A DNA stretch of 64,000 nt from Cruoricaptor ignavus. Lineage in GTDB: Bacteria; Bacteroidota; Bacteroidia; Flavobacteriales; Weeksellaceae. The notes beneath the pieces are model-generated. The model ran no database searches. It saw nothing but the letters and a program-made list of their open reading frames with translations, and had not been told where the DNA came from. The number at the start of each line of letters is the position of its first letter. The stretch's first letter is position 1. Below are positions 15,732 through 23,786 of this stretch, in pieces. The position numbers and the translations under genes were made by a program. The stretch is taken from assembly GCF_900141665.1 (NCBI RefSeq), contig NZ_FQYI01000005.1, positions 62,001 through 126,000 on the forward strand, in the 5' to 3' direction.

Positions 15732-16835
15732 GTGAAAGACTTTATTTACTTCTGTAATGATAATTTTAGAGAGCGTTTTGTTCTCCCCGAGATGCTTTCT
15801 ATTTATTTAGAGAAAAATTTTAAAGACAAAATTTTCCGGCTCGGAAATTCATTTCTGGGCAAACCTATCTATATGCTGAGGTTGGGAAAGGGCAGAATTA
15901 AGATTTTGGCCTGGTCACAGATGCACGGAAATGAAAGCAATGCAACGCTGGCTATGCTTGATTTTCTGGAGTCTTATAACAAAAACCCGGCACACTTTAG
16001 CAGATTATTTGACAAAATTTCGCTGGATTTTATTTTTATGCTAAATCCTGATGGCTCCGCAAAGTGGACACGCCACAATGGGCAGGGCATCGACCTGAAC
16101 CGCGATTTTCATTCGAGAGAAAGCGTAGAGCTGCCATTGCTGCTGAAGTCGGTAGAAGATAAAAAGTACACTTATGCCCTCAATCTTCACGAGCAACGCA
16201 GCATCTTTTCCACCGACGGCGTACATCCTGCAACGCTTTCCTTTTTGGCACCTTCGGAAAATTTGGAAAGAGAGATCACCGATACCAGGAGAAAATGTAT
16301 GGCAGTGATCGCTGAAGTTTACAGAAATATGGAAAATCTTTTGCCAAACGGCATCGGGAGGTACACAGATGAGTACTATCCCAACTCTGTGGGGGATAAC
16401 TTCACTGCCATGGGAATCCCGACTGTTCTTTTCGAGGGAGGGCATTTCCCGAACGATTATTTAAGGAAAAACTCAAGAAAATTCTACACTATTGCCCTCT
16501 ACGAATGCCTTACGGCAATTGCTAAACTGAACGGCTCCGAGGAAGGCTGGGAGGATTATTTCAAAATCCCGGAAAATAAAGAGTCTCATTTTGATATTAT
16601 TTACCGAAATGTGACGCTCGATACAGATTTTCCCTGCAAAATGGATATTGCAGTGCAATACCGCGAAATCATCCGCGAGGGGGAAAGCGAAATTTCCTTC
16701 GTACCGATCGTGGTGCGCGCAGGCGACTGCAGCGATAAAAAAGGCTGGCAGGAAATAGACTGTACGGGGAAAAAATTTATCTCAGAATCAAAATTTCCCA
16801 AACTGGATGCTGAGGTAAATTTTAAAATAGAATAA
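15732..16835 (+). CDS. M14 family zinc carboxypeptidase
   Basis: This 367-residue cytosolic protein has no signal peptide. QMHGNESNA carries the HxxE zinc ligands, NPDGSAKWTRHNGQGIDLNRDF the family N-P-D-G...R...D-x-N-R-D block, YALNLHEQRSIFS the third zinc His, and LFEGGHFPNDY the catalytic Glu. It probably removes C-terminal residues from peptides or acts on acylated amino acids; the substrate is not predictable. The GTG start (MKDFIYF after initiation) is supported by a promoter ending 20 bases upstream. A strong XRE operator suggests coregulation with the terC-like gene. Confidence 0.85.
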   Translation: MKDFIYFCNDNFRERFVLPEMLSIYLEKNFKDKIFRLGNSFLGKPIYMLRLGKGRIKILAWSQMHGNESNATLAMLDFLESYNKNPAHFSRLFDKISLDFIFMLNPDGSAKWTRHNGQGIDLNRDFHSRESVELPLLLKSVEDKKYTYALNLHEQRSIFSTDGVHPATLSFLAPSENLEREITDTRRKCMAVIAEVYRNMENLLPNGIGRYTDEYYPNSVGDNFTAMGIPTVLFEGGHFPNDYLRKNSRKFYTIALYECLTAIAKLNGSEEGWEDYFKIPENKESHFDIIYRNVTLDTDFPCKMDIAVQYREIIREGESEISFVPIVVRAGDCSDKKGWQEIDCTGKKFISESKFPKLDAEVNFKIE

Positions 16836-16859
16836 AAAGGCAGCCCGTTTTGGACTGCC
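16834..16859 (-). terminator. Terminator after the pepP-like gene
   Basis: Minus strand GGCAG...CTGCC (16859-16839) followed by TTTTT (16838-16834). It sits between two convergent stops and could also serve the M14 gene, though the plus-strand T tract is interrupted. Confidence 0.7.
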
Positions 16860-16869
16860 ATTCAATTTT

Positions 16870-18642
16870 TTATAAAGGCTTTATCAGCTCGACAAACCAT
16901 TCTTTCACCTCACCGGAAAGCAGCGGCAAGAGTTTTTCCCCGCACCAGCGATGATAATCGTTCAGCCAGCTCAGTTCCTCCTCGGCAAGCAATTCTTTTA
17001 CAATGATATCCTTAAAAAATGGGCAGATGGTAAGCGTTTCAAATTCATAAAAATCACCGCTCTCAGAATTTTGCCATTCTCTCACGGCGATCAGGTTCTC
17101 GTGCCTTATCCCGTATTTCCCCTCAGCATAGAACCCGGGCTCGTTGGAGCATACCATTCCGGGCAGCAGCTCCTGAGGATTCAAATCCTTACGAATGTTC
17201 TGCGGTCCTTCATGCACATTCAGGAAGCTGCCGATGCCGTGGCCGGTGCCGTGGGCGTAGTCTTTTGCATCCATCCAGAGCGGCAGCCTGGCAATGGCAT
17301 CCAGGTGTGTGCCGCGCGTTCCTTTCGGAAATTTCACCATTGAGAGGCGGATCATCCCCTTCAGCACCAGCGTGGAATCCCGTTTAAATTCCTCTGAAAC
17401 CTCGCCCAGAGCCATCGTCCGCGTGATATCAGTGGTGCCCTCGAGATATTGCCCACCCGAATCGATCAGAATGCTACCCTCGGCCTCCACTTCTGCGCTG
17501 CCATTTTCAGGGGCAGAGTAGTGTACAATCGCGCCATTACCCTGGTATCCTATAATGCTCGAAAAACTTTCGCCAACGAAATTTTCTCCCTCAGCGCGCA
17601 TCTCCCGTAGTTTCTCGCCAATGCTGTGCTCAGTCATCGCCTCCCTGCCGGCATTGTGCGTCAGCCAGTAAAGGAATTTCACCATTGCTACGCCATCCCG
17701 TACCATCACTTTTCGGAAACCCTCGAGTTCCGTTTCGTTTTTTATGGCTTTGAGCAGATTGCCCGGTGCAGGTGCTTCTATAATTTCGTTTTTATTTTTA
17801 ATGCTTTCAAAAATTGACTGATTGGAATTTGGAGAAATCAAAATCCTTTCCCCCTCTAGTCGTTCTATTTCATTGAAAAAATCCTGATAATCAGATATTT
17901 GCACAGAAGATTCTGAAAGATGCCTGCTTACATCCTCGGAGATTTTTTCCAAATCCACAAACAATTTTGCAGAATTTTCCGTGAGCAGGATGTAGCCGAG
18001 GAATACCGGGTTCGCCTCCACATCGCTGCCGCGGAGGTTCAGCGTCCAGGCTACATCATCCAGGCTGCCGATGATGTGCGCCGTGGCGTCCTGCTCTGCC
18101 ATCTTCTTCCGTATAGCCGAGATTTTTGCTGACACGCTTTGCCCCGCTCTATCCTCCGGATGAATGAAAACTGGTTTTATTACTTCGCCCGGATTCCTCC
18201 CTGTCCAGATATCTTTCAGGAGGGGCAGGTTTTTCAGGCCAATATTTTTATTGTTAAATTTATCCTCTAAAGCTTTCCAGCTGGCGTGCGAAGTCGCAAG
18301 CGCGTTCACGGCTACCGTGCCGCCAGCAGGAATTTCGGAGAGGATCCAGTCCCGGTAGTCGGGAGTGCCGATCACGCCGTCTTTCATCAGTTCTATGCCG
18401 CTACCGGCCAGCTCCGTTTTTGCCTGTACAAAGTAGCGCCCGTCCGTCCAGAGTGCGGCTTTGTCCCTGGTAAAAACCGCAAAGCCTGCAGAGCCGGTAA
18501 ATCCCGTTATCCATTTTCTTTCCTGCCATTCGGTTGGTAGGTATTCGCTTAGGTGCGGATCTGCTGAGTATATTATGAAAGCATCTACGCCACTTTCTGC
18601 CATTTTATCCCGCAGTAAGGATATTTTTTCCTGTATTTCCAT
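16870..18642 (-). CDS. Xaa-Pro aminopeptidase (M24B family)
   Basis: This metallopeptidase of about 590 residues is predicted to release an N-terminal residue preceding proline. Two creatinase-like N-terminal domains (residues 1 to about 310) are followed by a pita-bread catalytic domain. Metal ligands are seen in ILIDSGGQYLEGTTDITRT (Asp, Asp), GTGHGIGSFLNVHEGP (His), SNEPGFY (Glu) and GIRHENL (Glu). The length and three-domain layout match cytosolic APP1/XPNPEP1-like enzymes. I start at ATG 18642 (MEIQEK). Confidence 0.93.
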   Translation of the reverse strand: MEIQEKISLLRDKMAESGVDAFIIYSADPHLSEYLPTEWQERKWITGFTGSAGFAVFTRDKAALWTDGRYFVQAKTELAGSGIELMKDGVIGTPDYRDWILSEIPAGGTVAVNALATSHASWKALEDKFNNKNIGLKNLPLLKDIWTGRNPGEVIKPVFIHPEDRAGQSVSAKISAIRKKMAEQDATAHIIGSLDDVAWTLNLRGSDVEANPVFLGYILLTENSAKLFVDLEKISEDVSRHLSESSVQISDYQDFFNEIERLEGERILISPNSNQSIFESIKNKNEIIEAPAPGNLLKAIKNETELEGFRKVMVRDGVAMVKFLYWLTHNAGREAMTEHSIGEKLREMRAEGENFVGESFSSIIGYQGNGAIVHYSAPENGSAEVEAEGSILIDSGGQYLEGTTDITRTMALGEVSEEFKRDSTLVLKGMIRLSMVKFPKGTRGTHLDAIARLPLWMDAKDYAHGTGHGIGSFLNVHEGPQNIRKDLNPQELLPGMVCSNEPGFYAEGKYGIRHENLIAVREWQNSESGDFYEFETLTICPFFKDIIVKELLAEEELSWLNDYHRWCGEKLLPLLSGEVKEWFVELIKPL

Positions 18643-18707
18643 TTTCAATTAAAAACTTAAAAATACAAAATTCTTTGTCCATGACATAATATATAAAATC
18701 ATATTTT

Positions 18708-18822
18708 TATTTTTGCATAATTAATTAATTAAAGTTTTATATAAAAATATAATTAATTAAGCTTTTAATGTATTGAGTATCAGTATAATATATGTGTTAT
18801 TTAAATAAATTAATATTTATAT
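18708..18822 (+). promoter_or_regulatory. AT-rich parA promoter and possible centromere (parS-like) region
   Basis: TATTTTTG at 18708-18715 matches the -7 consensus. Downstream are repeated TTAATTAA palindromes (TTAATTAATTAA at 18721-18732, AATTAATTAA at 18751-18760) and further TA-rich repeats up to the parA ATG. In type Ib partition systems the centromere lies upstream of the ATPase gene as AT-rich repeats, so this is the obvious candidate; it is an inference. Confidence 0.4.
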
Positions 18823-19410
18823 ATGGCAAAAATAATTCTTATTACACACCAAAAGGGGGGAGTCGGGAAGTCCACCCTGACTTTTAATCTCGCGGCCAAC
18901 CTTCGCGAAAATGCCAAAACCTGCATAGTGGATATGGACCTGCAAGGTTCTTTGATGAATGTAAAAGGATTGTCCGAAGTAGAAATTTTTGGTGCTGATG
19001 ATTTAAAAAAAGTTCTTACAGATGGTTATGATTTTGTTTTTATTGACACTCCGCCCTATCTCACGGACCAGCTGCCGGAGCTTTGCAATCTATCCGATGT
19101 CATCATAGTTCCTACCAAAGCGGGGGTGCTGGATCTGCTGGCGATAAAGTCCACGATAGATATTATCAAAGATTCTGGGAATAAAGAAAAAGCAGTTATC
19201 GTTTTTAATATGGTTAAACCAAACACTACGCTAACGAAAGAAATTGCCGACCAGCTAGCAGAGTATGAAGTAAAGGTGTCTAAAAACATGCTTTCTGATC
19301 TGGTTGCTTTTTCCAGATCTGTATTGGTGAATGGGGTGGAAACTCACAATAAAGCCCAAAAACAGATTGATAATCTTACGAAGGAAATACTTACTCTTTC
19401 AATTAAATAA
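18823..19410 (+). CDS. ParA-family partition ATPase, small ParF-like form
   Basis: The deviant Walker A motif KGGVGKST is at residues 11-18, VDMDLQG is the Walker A' region and FIDTPPYLTDQ the Walker B. At 195 residues it lacks the N-terminal helix-turn-helix of long ParA proteins, as in type Ib ATPases such as ParF (about 206 residues). Such ATPases bind nucleoid DNA non-specifically and move the cargo complex. A 73-residue DNA-binding-like gene follows after 50 bases. There is no parB of chromosomal type nearby, so this is not the chromosomal parABS locus; a plasmid or mobile-element origin is plausible. Confidence 0.88.
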   Translation: MAKIILITHQKGGVGKSTLTFNLAANLRENAKTCIVDMDLQGSLMNVKGLSEVEIFGADDLKKVLTDGYDFVFIDTPPYLTDQLPELCNLSDVIIVPTKAGVLDLLAIKSTIDIIKDSGNKEKAVIVFNMVKPNTTLTKEIADQLAEYEVKVSKNMLSDLVAFSRSVLVNGVETHNKAQKQIDNLTKEILTLSIK

Positions 19411-19459
19411 ATGTATAATAATATAAATATATAATTTTATTTTTATTAAAATGTATAAT
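19409..19459 (+). repeat. Direct repeat AAATGTATAAT between the partition genes
   Basis: AAATGTATAAT occurs at 19409-19419 and again at 19449-19459, the second copy ending just before the ATG of the small partner gene. It may be an operator or additional partner binding site. Confidence 0.45.
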
Positions 19460-19460
19460 T

Positions 19461-19682
19461 ATGGCAAAGGAAGATTTTTCGGCCTTAATCGGGAAGGCTA
19501 AGGAGGCGCAGACGAAATCGCCGGCGCAGAAGGTAGTACCACTGAAGGAGAAAAAGGAGGAAATACTCTTTTCCCTCCACATCCCGGCGGAAAATATGAA
19601 AAAACTGAAAATAATGGCAGCCGAGCAGGGCAGGACACTGAAAGACCTCATCAACTCTGCCATAGAGGAGGCATATTTTTAG
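19461..19682 (+). CDS. Small ParG-like partition partner, probable ribbon-helix-helix
   Basis: The protein has 73 residues: a flexible, Lys/Ala-rich N-terminal half (about 1-33) followed by EILFSLHIPAENMKKLKIMAAEQGRTLKDLINSAIEEAYF, which reads as one beta-strand and two helices. That is the ParG layout (76 residues, mobile tail plus RHH fold). It probably binds the centromere and its own promoter and stimulates the ATPase. The assignment rests on size, fold pattern and position next to the ParF-like gene. Confidence 0.72.
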   Translation: MAKEDFSALIGKAKEAQTKSPAQKVVPLKEKKEEILFSLHIPAENMKKLKIMAAEQGRTLKDLINSAIEEAYF

Positions 19683-19722
19683 GCAGCCTTTTTGTTTGCA
19701 GATGTTTTAAAATTTTTTTGAG

Positions 19723-20853
19723 ATGATTAAATATGGCCATAATAATCTCTTCTGGCAGCGAGGCAACGGGAAAGAATTTATCCATTGGGCAGGGGTGGAG
19801 GTTCCAGAGACGGACTTCAGCACGGCGATTTTCTATAAAGTAGATGAGGAGATGGACGCATTGGTAGAGGGGTGGATGAAGAACGGGGAACTGAAATTCA
19901 TTATGAAATCCCTGCACAGCGGCGAAGAAAAAAATCTTCCGCAGGATTATAAAGATTTCCTTGATGAAAATCGCGCCGTGCCTGGCTGGGTAGATTGGGA
20001 ACTGATGGAAGCTGGCTGCAGTCTCTCGGAACGAAGCGGGCTTTCAGGATTGCTTGTTTTGAGGAATTTTGCTCTGCTTGGCGGTTACAATTTTGGGAAC
20101 CTCACCAAGCCCCTCGTTGCAACCGGGGCGCTGGAGAAGGGTGCCGTGCACAGGCTTTATAACACGCTGGGCTTTTGGGTAGATGTCTCCCGCAACGGCG
20201 CAGAATCTCAGGAGAGGCGTCTGCGCGCCTGCATCCGGACGCGGATCGTGCACAGCGTATCCCGCCTCAGCATACTGAAAAAATACCCCGACTGGGACGG
20301 GGAAAAATTTGGCACGCCCATCAATTTTGCAGATATGATTGCCACCAATATCGCCTTCACGGTGTATTACCTCTTTGGCCTCAGCAGGATCCATTTCCAG
20401 TTTTCGGAGCAGGAGGAAGAGGGTACTTTTCACCTTTGGAAATATGTGACCTGGCTGCTTGGCGTGCCCCAGAATCTCATTCCCGAAAATAGGGCAGAAG
20501 CTCTCGCATTTTTCCGGTTTTGGACTCAATACCAAGCCTCTCCGGATGCTGATGCCCTGAAGCTTACCGAAGCATTGCTGCATGAAAACACGCCCATCAG
20601 CCTGCTGAAGCTGGACATCGTAAAGCGCAATATGGGCTACATCCATAGAAGCGTAGCCAATTATCTCATTGATGAAAATATCCGCCAAAACTTGAAAGTC
20701 CCTCCCGTGAGGTTTAAAAATGTAATTCCAAACGCGCTGAAAATCAGGAATGTAGTGCCTATAGACCGCGCAACCCAGATCGCAATCGGCGCCAGAGAGC
20801 AGCAGAGTGTGCTGGAAGATTATAAGGCACACACGGCGAAAATTTGGAAATAA
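19723..20853 (+). CDS. Oxygenase MpaB/latex-clearing-protein family (DUF2236)
   Basis: This 376-residue, mostly helical protein has the RIVHSVSR segment near residue 180, the family's conserved R-x-x-H region thought to take part in heme binding. The FADMIATNIAFTVYYLFGL block also fits DUF2236 proteins. Characterised members are heme-dependent oxygenases that cleave isoprenoid or rubber chains, or MpaB'-like enzymes; the substrate here is unknown. No signal peptide is visible. It follows the ParG-like gene by 40 bases on the same strand and may share its transcript, which is odd for a metabolic enzyme. Confidence 0.75.
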   Translation: MIKYGHNNLFWQRGNGKEFIHWAGVEVPETDFSTAIFYKVDEEMDALVEGWMKNGELKFIMKSLHSGEEKNLPQDYKDFLDENRAVPGWVDWELMEAGCSLSERSGLSGLLVLRNFALLGGYNFGNLTKPLVATGALEKGAVHRLYNTLGFWVDVSRNGAESQERRLRACIRTRIVHSVSRLSILKKYPDWDGEKFGTPINFADMIATNIAFTVYYLFGLSRIHFQFSEQEEEGTFHLWKYVTWLLGVPQNLIPENRAEALAFFRFWTQYQASPDADALKLTEALLHENTPISLLKLDIVKRNMGYIHRSVANYLIDENIRQNLKVPPVRFKNVIPNALKIRNVVPIDRATQIAIGAREQQSVLEDYKAHTAKIWK

Positions 20854-20943
20854 ACAATTTTTCAGGTTGATTAATTTTAACTAGATTCTGTGAGTTTTTC
20901 TCTCGGCTTCGTTTTTGCATTCATTTAAAACAAATCTCTTATT

Positions 20944-21453
20944 ATGTCCACACAAAACTTACTTCACACCGATGCCATTAAAAAACTTAAAGAACTTTCC
21001 GAAAAAGCGCGCTTCTGTATGTTCGCCACCGATCTTGAGAAACTGCCGATTAATGCCCGGCCGATGACTTTGCAGGAGTGTGATGAGGAGGGAAATCTTT
21101 GGTTCATCAGCAGCCGGGAAAGCAATAAAAATTTCGACATTGCAGATGACAATAGGGTGCAGCTCTTCTTTATGAATAGCAGCCACCAGGAATACCTTTC
21201 CGTATTTGGTAATGCATTCATTTACAATGATAAGGCCACGATTGAAGACCAATGGAGCCCGATGGCTTCTGCCTGGTTTGAGGACGGGAAGGATGACGAG
21301 AATGTGACCATCATCCGTGTGCAACCCACAGAAACCTACTATTGGGATACTAAGGCAGGCAGGCTAGTATCGCTAATTTCTTACGCTGCCGCTGCAATTT
21401 CCGGCGGGAGGACCGATAATTCCGATGGAGTGGAAGGGCAGCTGACGATTTAA
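20944..21453 (+). CDS. Pyridoxamine 5'-phosphate oxidase-fold stress protein
   Basis: At 169 residues it has the split-barrel flavin-binding fold of the general stress protein 26 group: ARFCMFATDL, RPMTLQECDEEGNLWFISS, NRVQLFFMNSSHQEYLSVFG and YYWDTKAGR are the recognisable strands. It probably binds FMN or FAD and acts in stress reduction, not PLP synthesis. It is followed after 11 bases by an SDR on the same strand, a plausible two-gene operon. Confidence 0.85.
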   Translation: MSTQNLLHTDAIKKLKELSEKARFCMFATDLEKLPINARPMTLQECDEEGNLWFISSRESNKNFDIADDNRVQLFFMNSSHQEYLSVFGNAFIYNDKATIEDQWSPMASAWFEDGKDDENVTIIRVQPTETYYWDTKAGRLVSLISYAAAAISGGRTDNSDGVEGQLTI

Positions 21454-21464
21454 TTTTTATCGAA

Positions 21465-22454
21465 ATGAAAAATATCAACAAAAGCAATAGAGAACTTGCC
21501 GGAAAAACCGTGGTCATTACCGGCGGTTCAAGCGGCGTAGGCCGTGCTGCGGCAGAGGCTTTTGCTTTGGAAGGTTGCAACATCGTGATTGCGGCAAGAG
21601 GTGAGGAGGGCATTGCAGAAACCGTGAAACTTTGCCACGATTTAGATGTGACGGCCATCGGAATAAAGACCGATGTTTCTGATTTTGAACAGGTTAGAAG
21701 GCTGGCGGAAGAAGCGAAATCGCTAAACGGAAGAATTGACATCTGGGTGAATAATGCAGGCGTAATGGCAAGCGGGAAATTTGAGGAAATCCCCATGGAA
21801 GTGCATCACCAGACGGTGGGCACCAATCTGCTAGGCTACATCCACGGCACTTATGTGGCACTGCCGATTTTCAAAGCGCAGGGCGAAGGCATCCTCATCA
21901 ACAATGTCTCCATCGGCGGCTATATGCCGGCACCATACAGCGCGGTATATTCCGCTACGAAAGGCGGCATCAAGATGATGATGAGCGGGCTTCAGGGCGA
22001 AGTTTCCAACGAGCCGAACATCCACATATGCAATATATACCCGCAGATTCAACGCAGTACCGGCAATATGCATTCCGCGAAATATTCCGGGCTGGAGTTT
22101 AAAATTCCGCCGTTTGCTGCGGACCCAAGAGATACGGCGAAAGCGATGGTAAGCCTGGCGAAAAATCCGCGAAAGGATTTATTCCCGGATTTTATGTCGA
22201 AATTCATCAAGAACACTTACCAAAGCTTCCCAAGTCTTGTGATGAACGGTGCTTCCGCTGTGATGAGGCTGGGAATGCAGGTGAAAAACGCGCCTGATGA
22301 CGGTGGAAATATCCTGAAACCGAGTGAGGAACCGCACAGGATTTATGGCGAAACCATGCTGCCCGTTCCATCTAAAAAGACTAAGAAAATCGCTTTGGCG
22401 GGATTGATTTTGGCGGCGGGTATTTGCGCATTTCGGAGGAAGAATAAGGATTGA
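21465..22454 (+). CDS. SDR family oxidoreductase with C-terminal hydrophobic tail
   Basis: TGGSSGVGRA is the Rossmann TGxxxGxG motif, NNAG and the YSAVYSATK block (Tyr-x-x-x-Lys) the catalytic set. At 329 residues it is longer than the 250-residue classical SDR. After the catalytic domain there is an extra region of about 70 residues and a C-terminal KIALAGLILAAGICAFRRKNKD, which looks like a tail anchor. It may therefore act at the membrane. The substrate is unknown. It is probably cotranscribed with the stress protein upstream. Confidence 0.85.
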   Translation: MKNINKSNRELAGKTVVITGGSSGVGRAAAEAFALEGCNIVIAARGEEGIAETVKLCHDLDVTAIGIKTDVSDFEQVRRLAEEAKSLNGRIDIWVNNAGVMASGKFEEIPMEVHHQTVGTNLLGYIHGTYVALPIFKAQGEGILINNVSIGGYMPAPYSAVYSATKGGIKMMMSGLQGEVSNEPNIHICNIYPQIQRSTGNMHSAKYSGLEFKIPPFAADPRDTAKAMVSLAKNPRKDLFPDFMSKFIKNTYQSFPSLVMNGASAVMRLGMQVKNAPDDGGNILKPSEEPHRIYGETMLPVPSKKTKKIALAGLILAAGICAFRRKNKD

Positions 22455-22526
22455 ATCAATTTAGATTGATAGAATTTAGGGCAAATACTCTGATAGTCTT
22501 TGCTCTTTAGTTTATTATTTTTGACG

Positions 22527-23786
22527 ATGAATTTCGACCGGATTAATGAAAAGCTGAGCATCCTGGCTGATGCGGCGAAGTACGATGTCTCCTGCTCTTC
22601 GAGTGGAGGTAACCGGAAGAATACAAGCGGCGGGCTTGGAAATTCCGCAAGAAGCGGCATTTGCCACAGCTATACGGAAGACGGCAGGTGCGTTTCGCTG
22701 CTGAAAATCCTGCTGACGAACCATTGCATTTACGATTGCATCTACTGCGTTTCCCGAAAATCGAACGATGTGAAGCGCGCCGCCTTTACGGTGGAAGAGG
22801 TGGTGGAGCTTACGATGAATTTTTACCGGAGAAATTACATCGAAGGGCTTTTCCTGAGCTCAGGGATTTTCAAAAGCCCGGATTATACGATGGAAAGGCT
22901 GGTGAGAATAGCGCGCGAACTTCGCACGAAGCACAAGTTCAACGGCTACATCCACCTGAAAACCATTCCCGGTGCATCGGACGAATTGCTGCAGGAAGCC
23001 GGGCTTTACGCCGATAGGCTGAGCATTAATCTGGAGATTCCCACAGTTTCCGGGCTGAAGCTTTTGGCACCGGACAAGAGCCACGAGCAAATGAAACGGC
23101 CGATGGAATTCGTGAAAAACGGCATCGTGCAGTACAAGGCTGAAAGGAAAATCATTAAATCTACGCCGAAATTTGCGCCGGCTGGTCAAAGTTCGCAATT
23201 CATCATCGGTGCTGCCGGTGAGAACGACATCCAAATCATCCGCAGTGCAGATTTTTTCTACAAGAATTTCAATCTGAAAAGGGTGTATTATTCGGGATAT
23301 GTGCCTGTGACCGAAGATGCACGGCTGCCAGCAATTTCCACACCTGTTCCGATGATTCGCGAAAACAGACTCTATCAGGCTGATTGGCTGATGCGGTTTT
23401 ACGGCTTTGATGCCACGGAAATTCTTGACCCGAGAAGCCCGTTTCTCGATTTGGAAATCGACCCAAAATTAGCCTGGGCATTGAGAAACCCGGATAAATT
23501 TCCAGTGAATTTGCAAACGGCACCGTACGAAATGATTTTGCGGATTCCTGGCATCGGTAGGACTTCTGCTATGAAAATTGTGAAAGCGAGAAGGTTTCAA
23601 ACTTTAACCATAGACCATCTGAAAAAAATGGGTGCCGCTGTAAACCGCGCCAAGTATTTCATTGATTTTCAGAGTGGTAATGCGTTTTTGAAACATCTGG
23701 ATACGATGAATTTACGGCAAATTATTCTCAGCGGTTCAAGTTCGAAATATAAGGCAAATTTCTCTCAGCAACTTTCGCTGTTCTGA
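22527..23786 (+). CDS. Putative DNA modification/repair radical SAM protein (TIGR03916)
   Basis: LTNHCIYDCIYC near residue 70 is the CxxxCxxC 4Fe-4S motif of radical SAM enzymes. The N-terminal DRINEKLSILADAAKYDVSC is the TIGR03916 hallmark. The C-terminus has a helix-hairpin-helix LRIPGIGRTSAMKIVKARR, consistent with DNA binding. Its stop overlaps the ATG of the TIGR03915 gene by one base. This fixed pair is widespread and suspected of DNA repair or modification, but its reaction is not established. I start at ATG 22527 (MNFDR). Confidence 0.9.
   Translation: MNFDRINEKLSILADAAKYDVSCSSSGGNRKNTSGGLGNSARSGICHSYTEDGRCVSLLKILLTNHCIYDCIYCVSRKSNDVKRAAFTVEEVVELTMNFYRRNYIEGLFLSSGIFKSPDYTMERLVRIARELRTKHKFNGYIHLKTIPGASDELLQEAGLYADRLSINLEIPTVSGLKLLAPDKSHEQMKRPMEFVKNGIVQYKAERKIIKSTPKFAPAGQSSQFIIGAAGENDIQIIRSADFFYKNFNLKRVYYSGYVPVTEDARLPAISTPVPMIRENRLYQADWLMRFYGFDATEILDPRSPFLDLEIDPKLAWALRNPDKFPVNLQTAPYEMILRIPGIGRTSAMKIVKARRFQTLTIDHLKKMGAAVNRAKYFIDFQSGNAFLKHLDTMNLRQIILSGSSSKYKANFSQQLSLF

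Noticed and set aside
18721-18760. Replication origin at the TTAATTAA palindromes
   Set aside because: No DnaA boxes or rep gene nearby; a partition site next to the ParF-like gene is the simpler reading.
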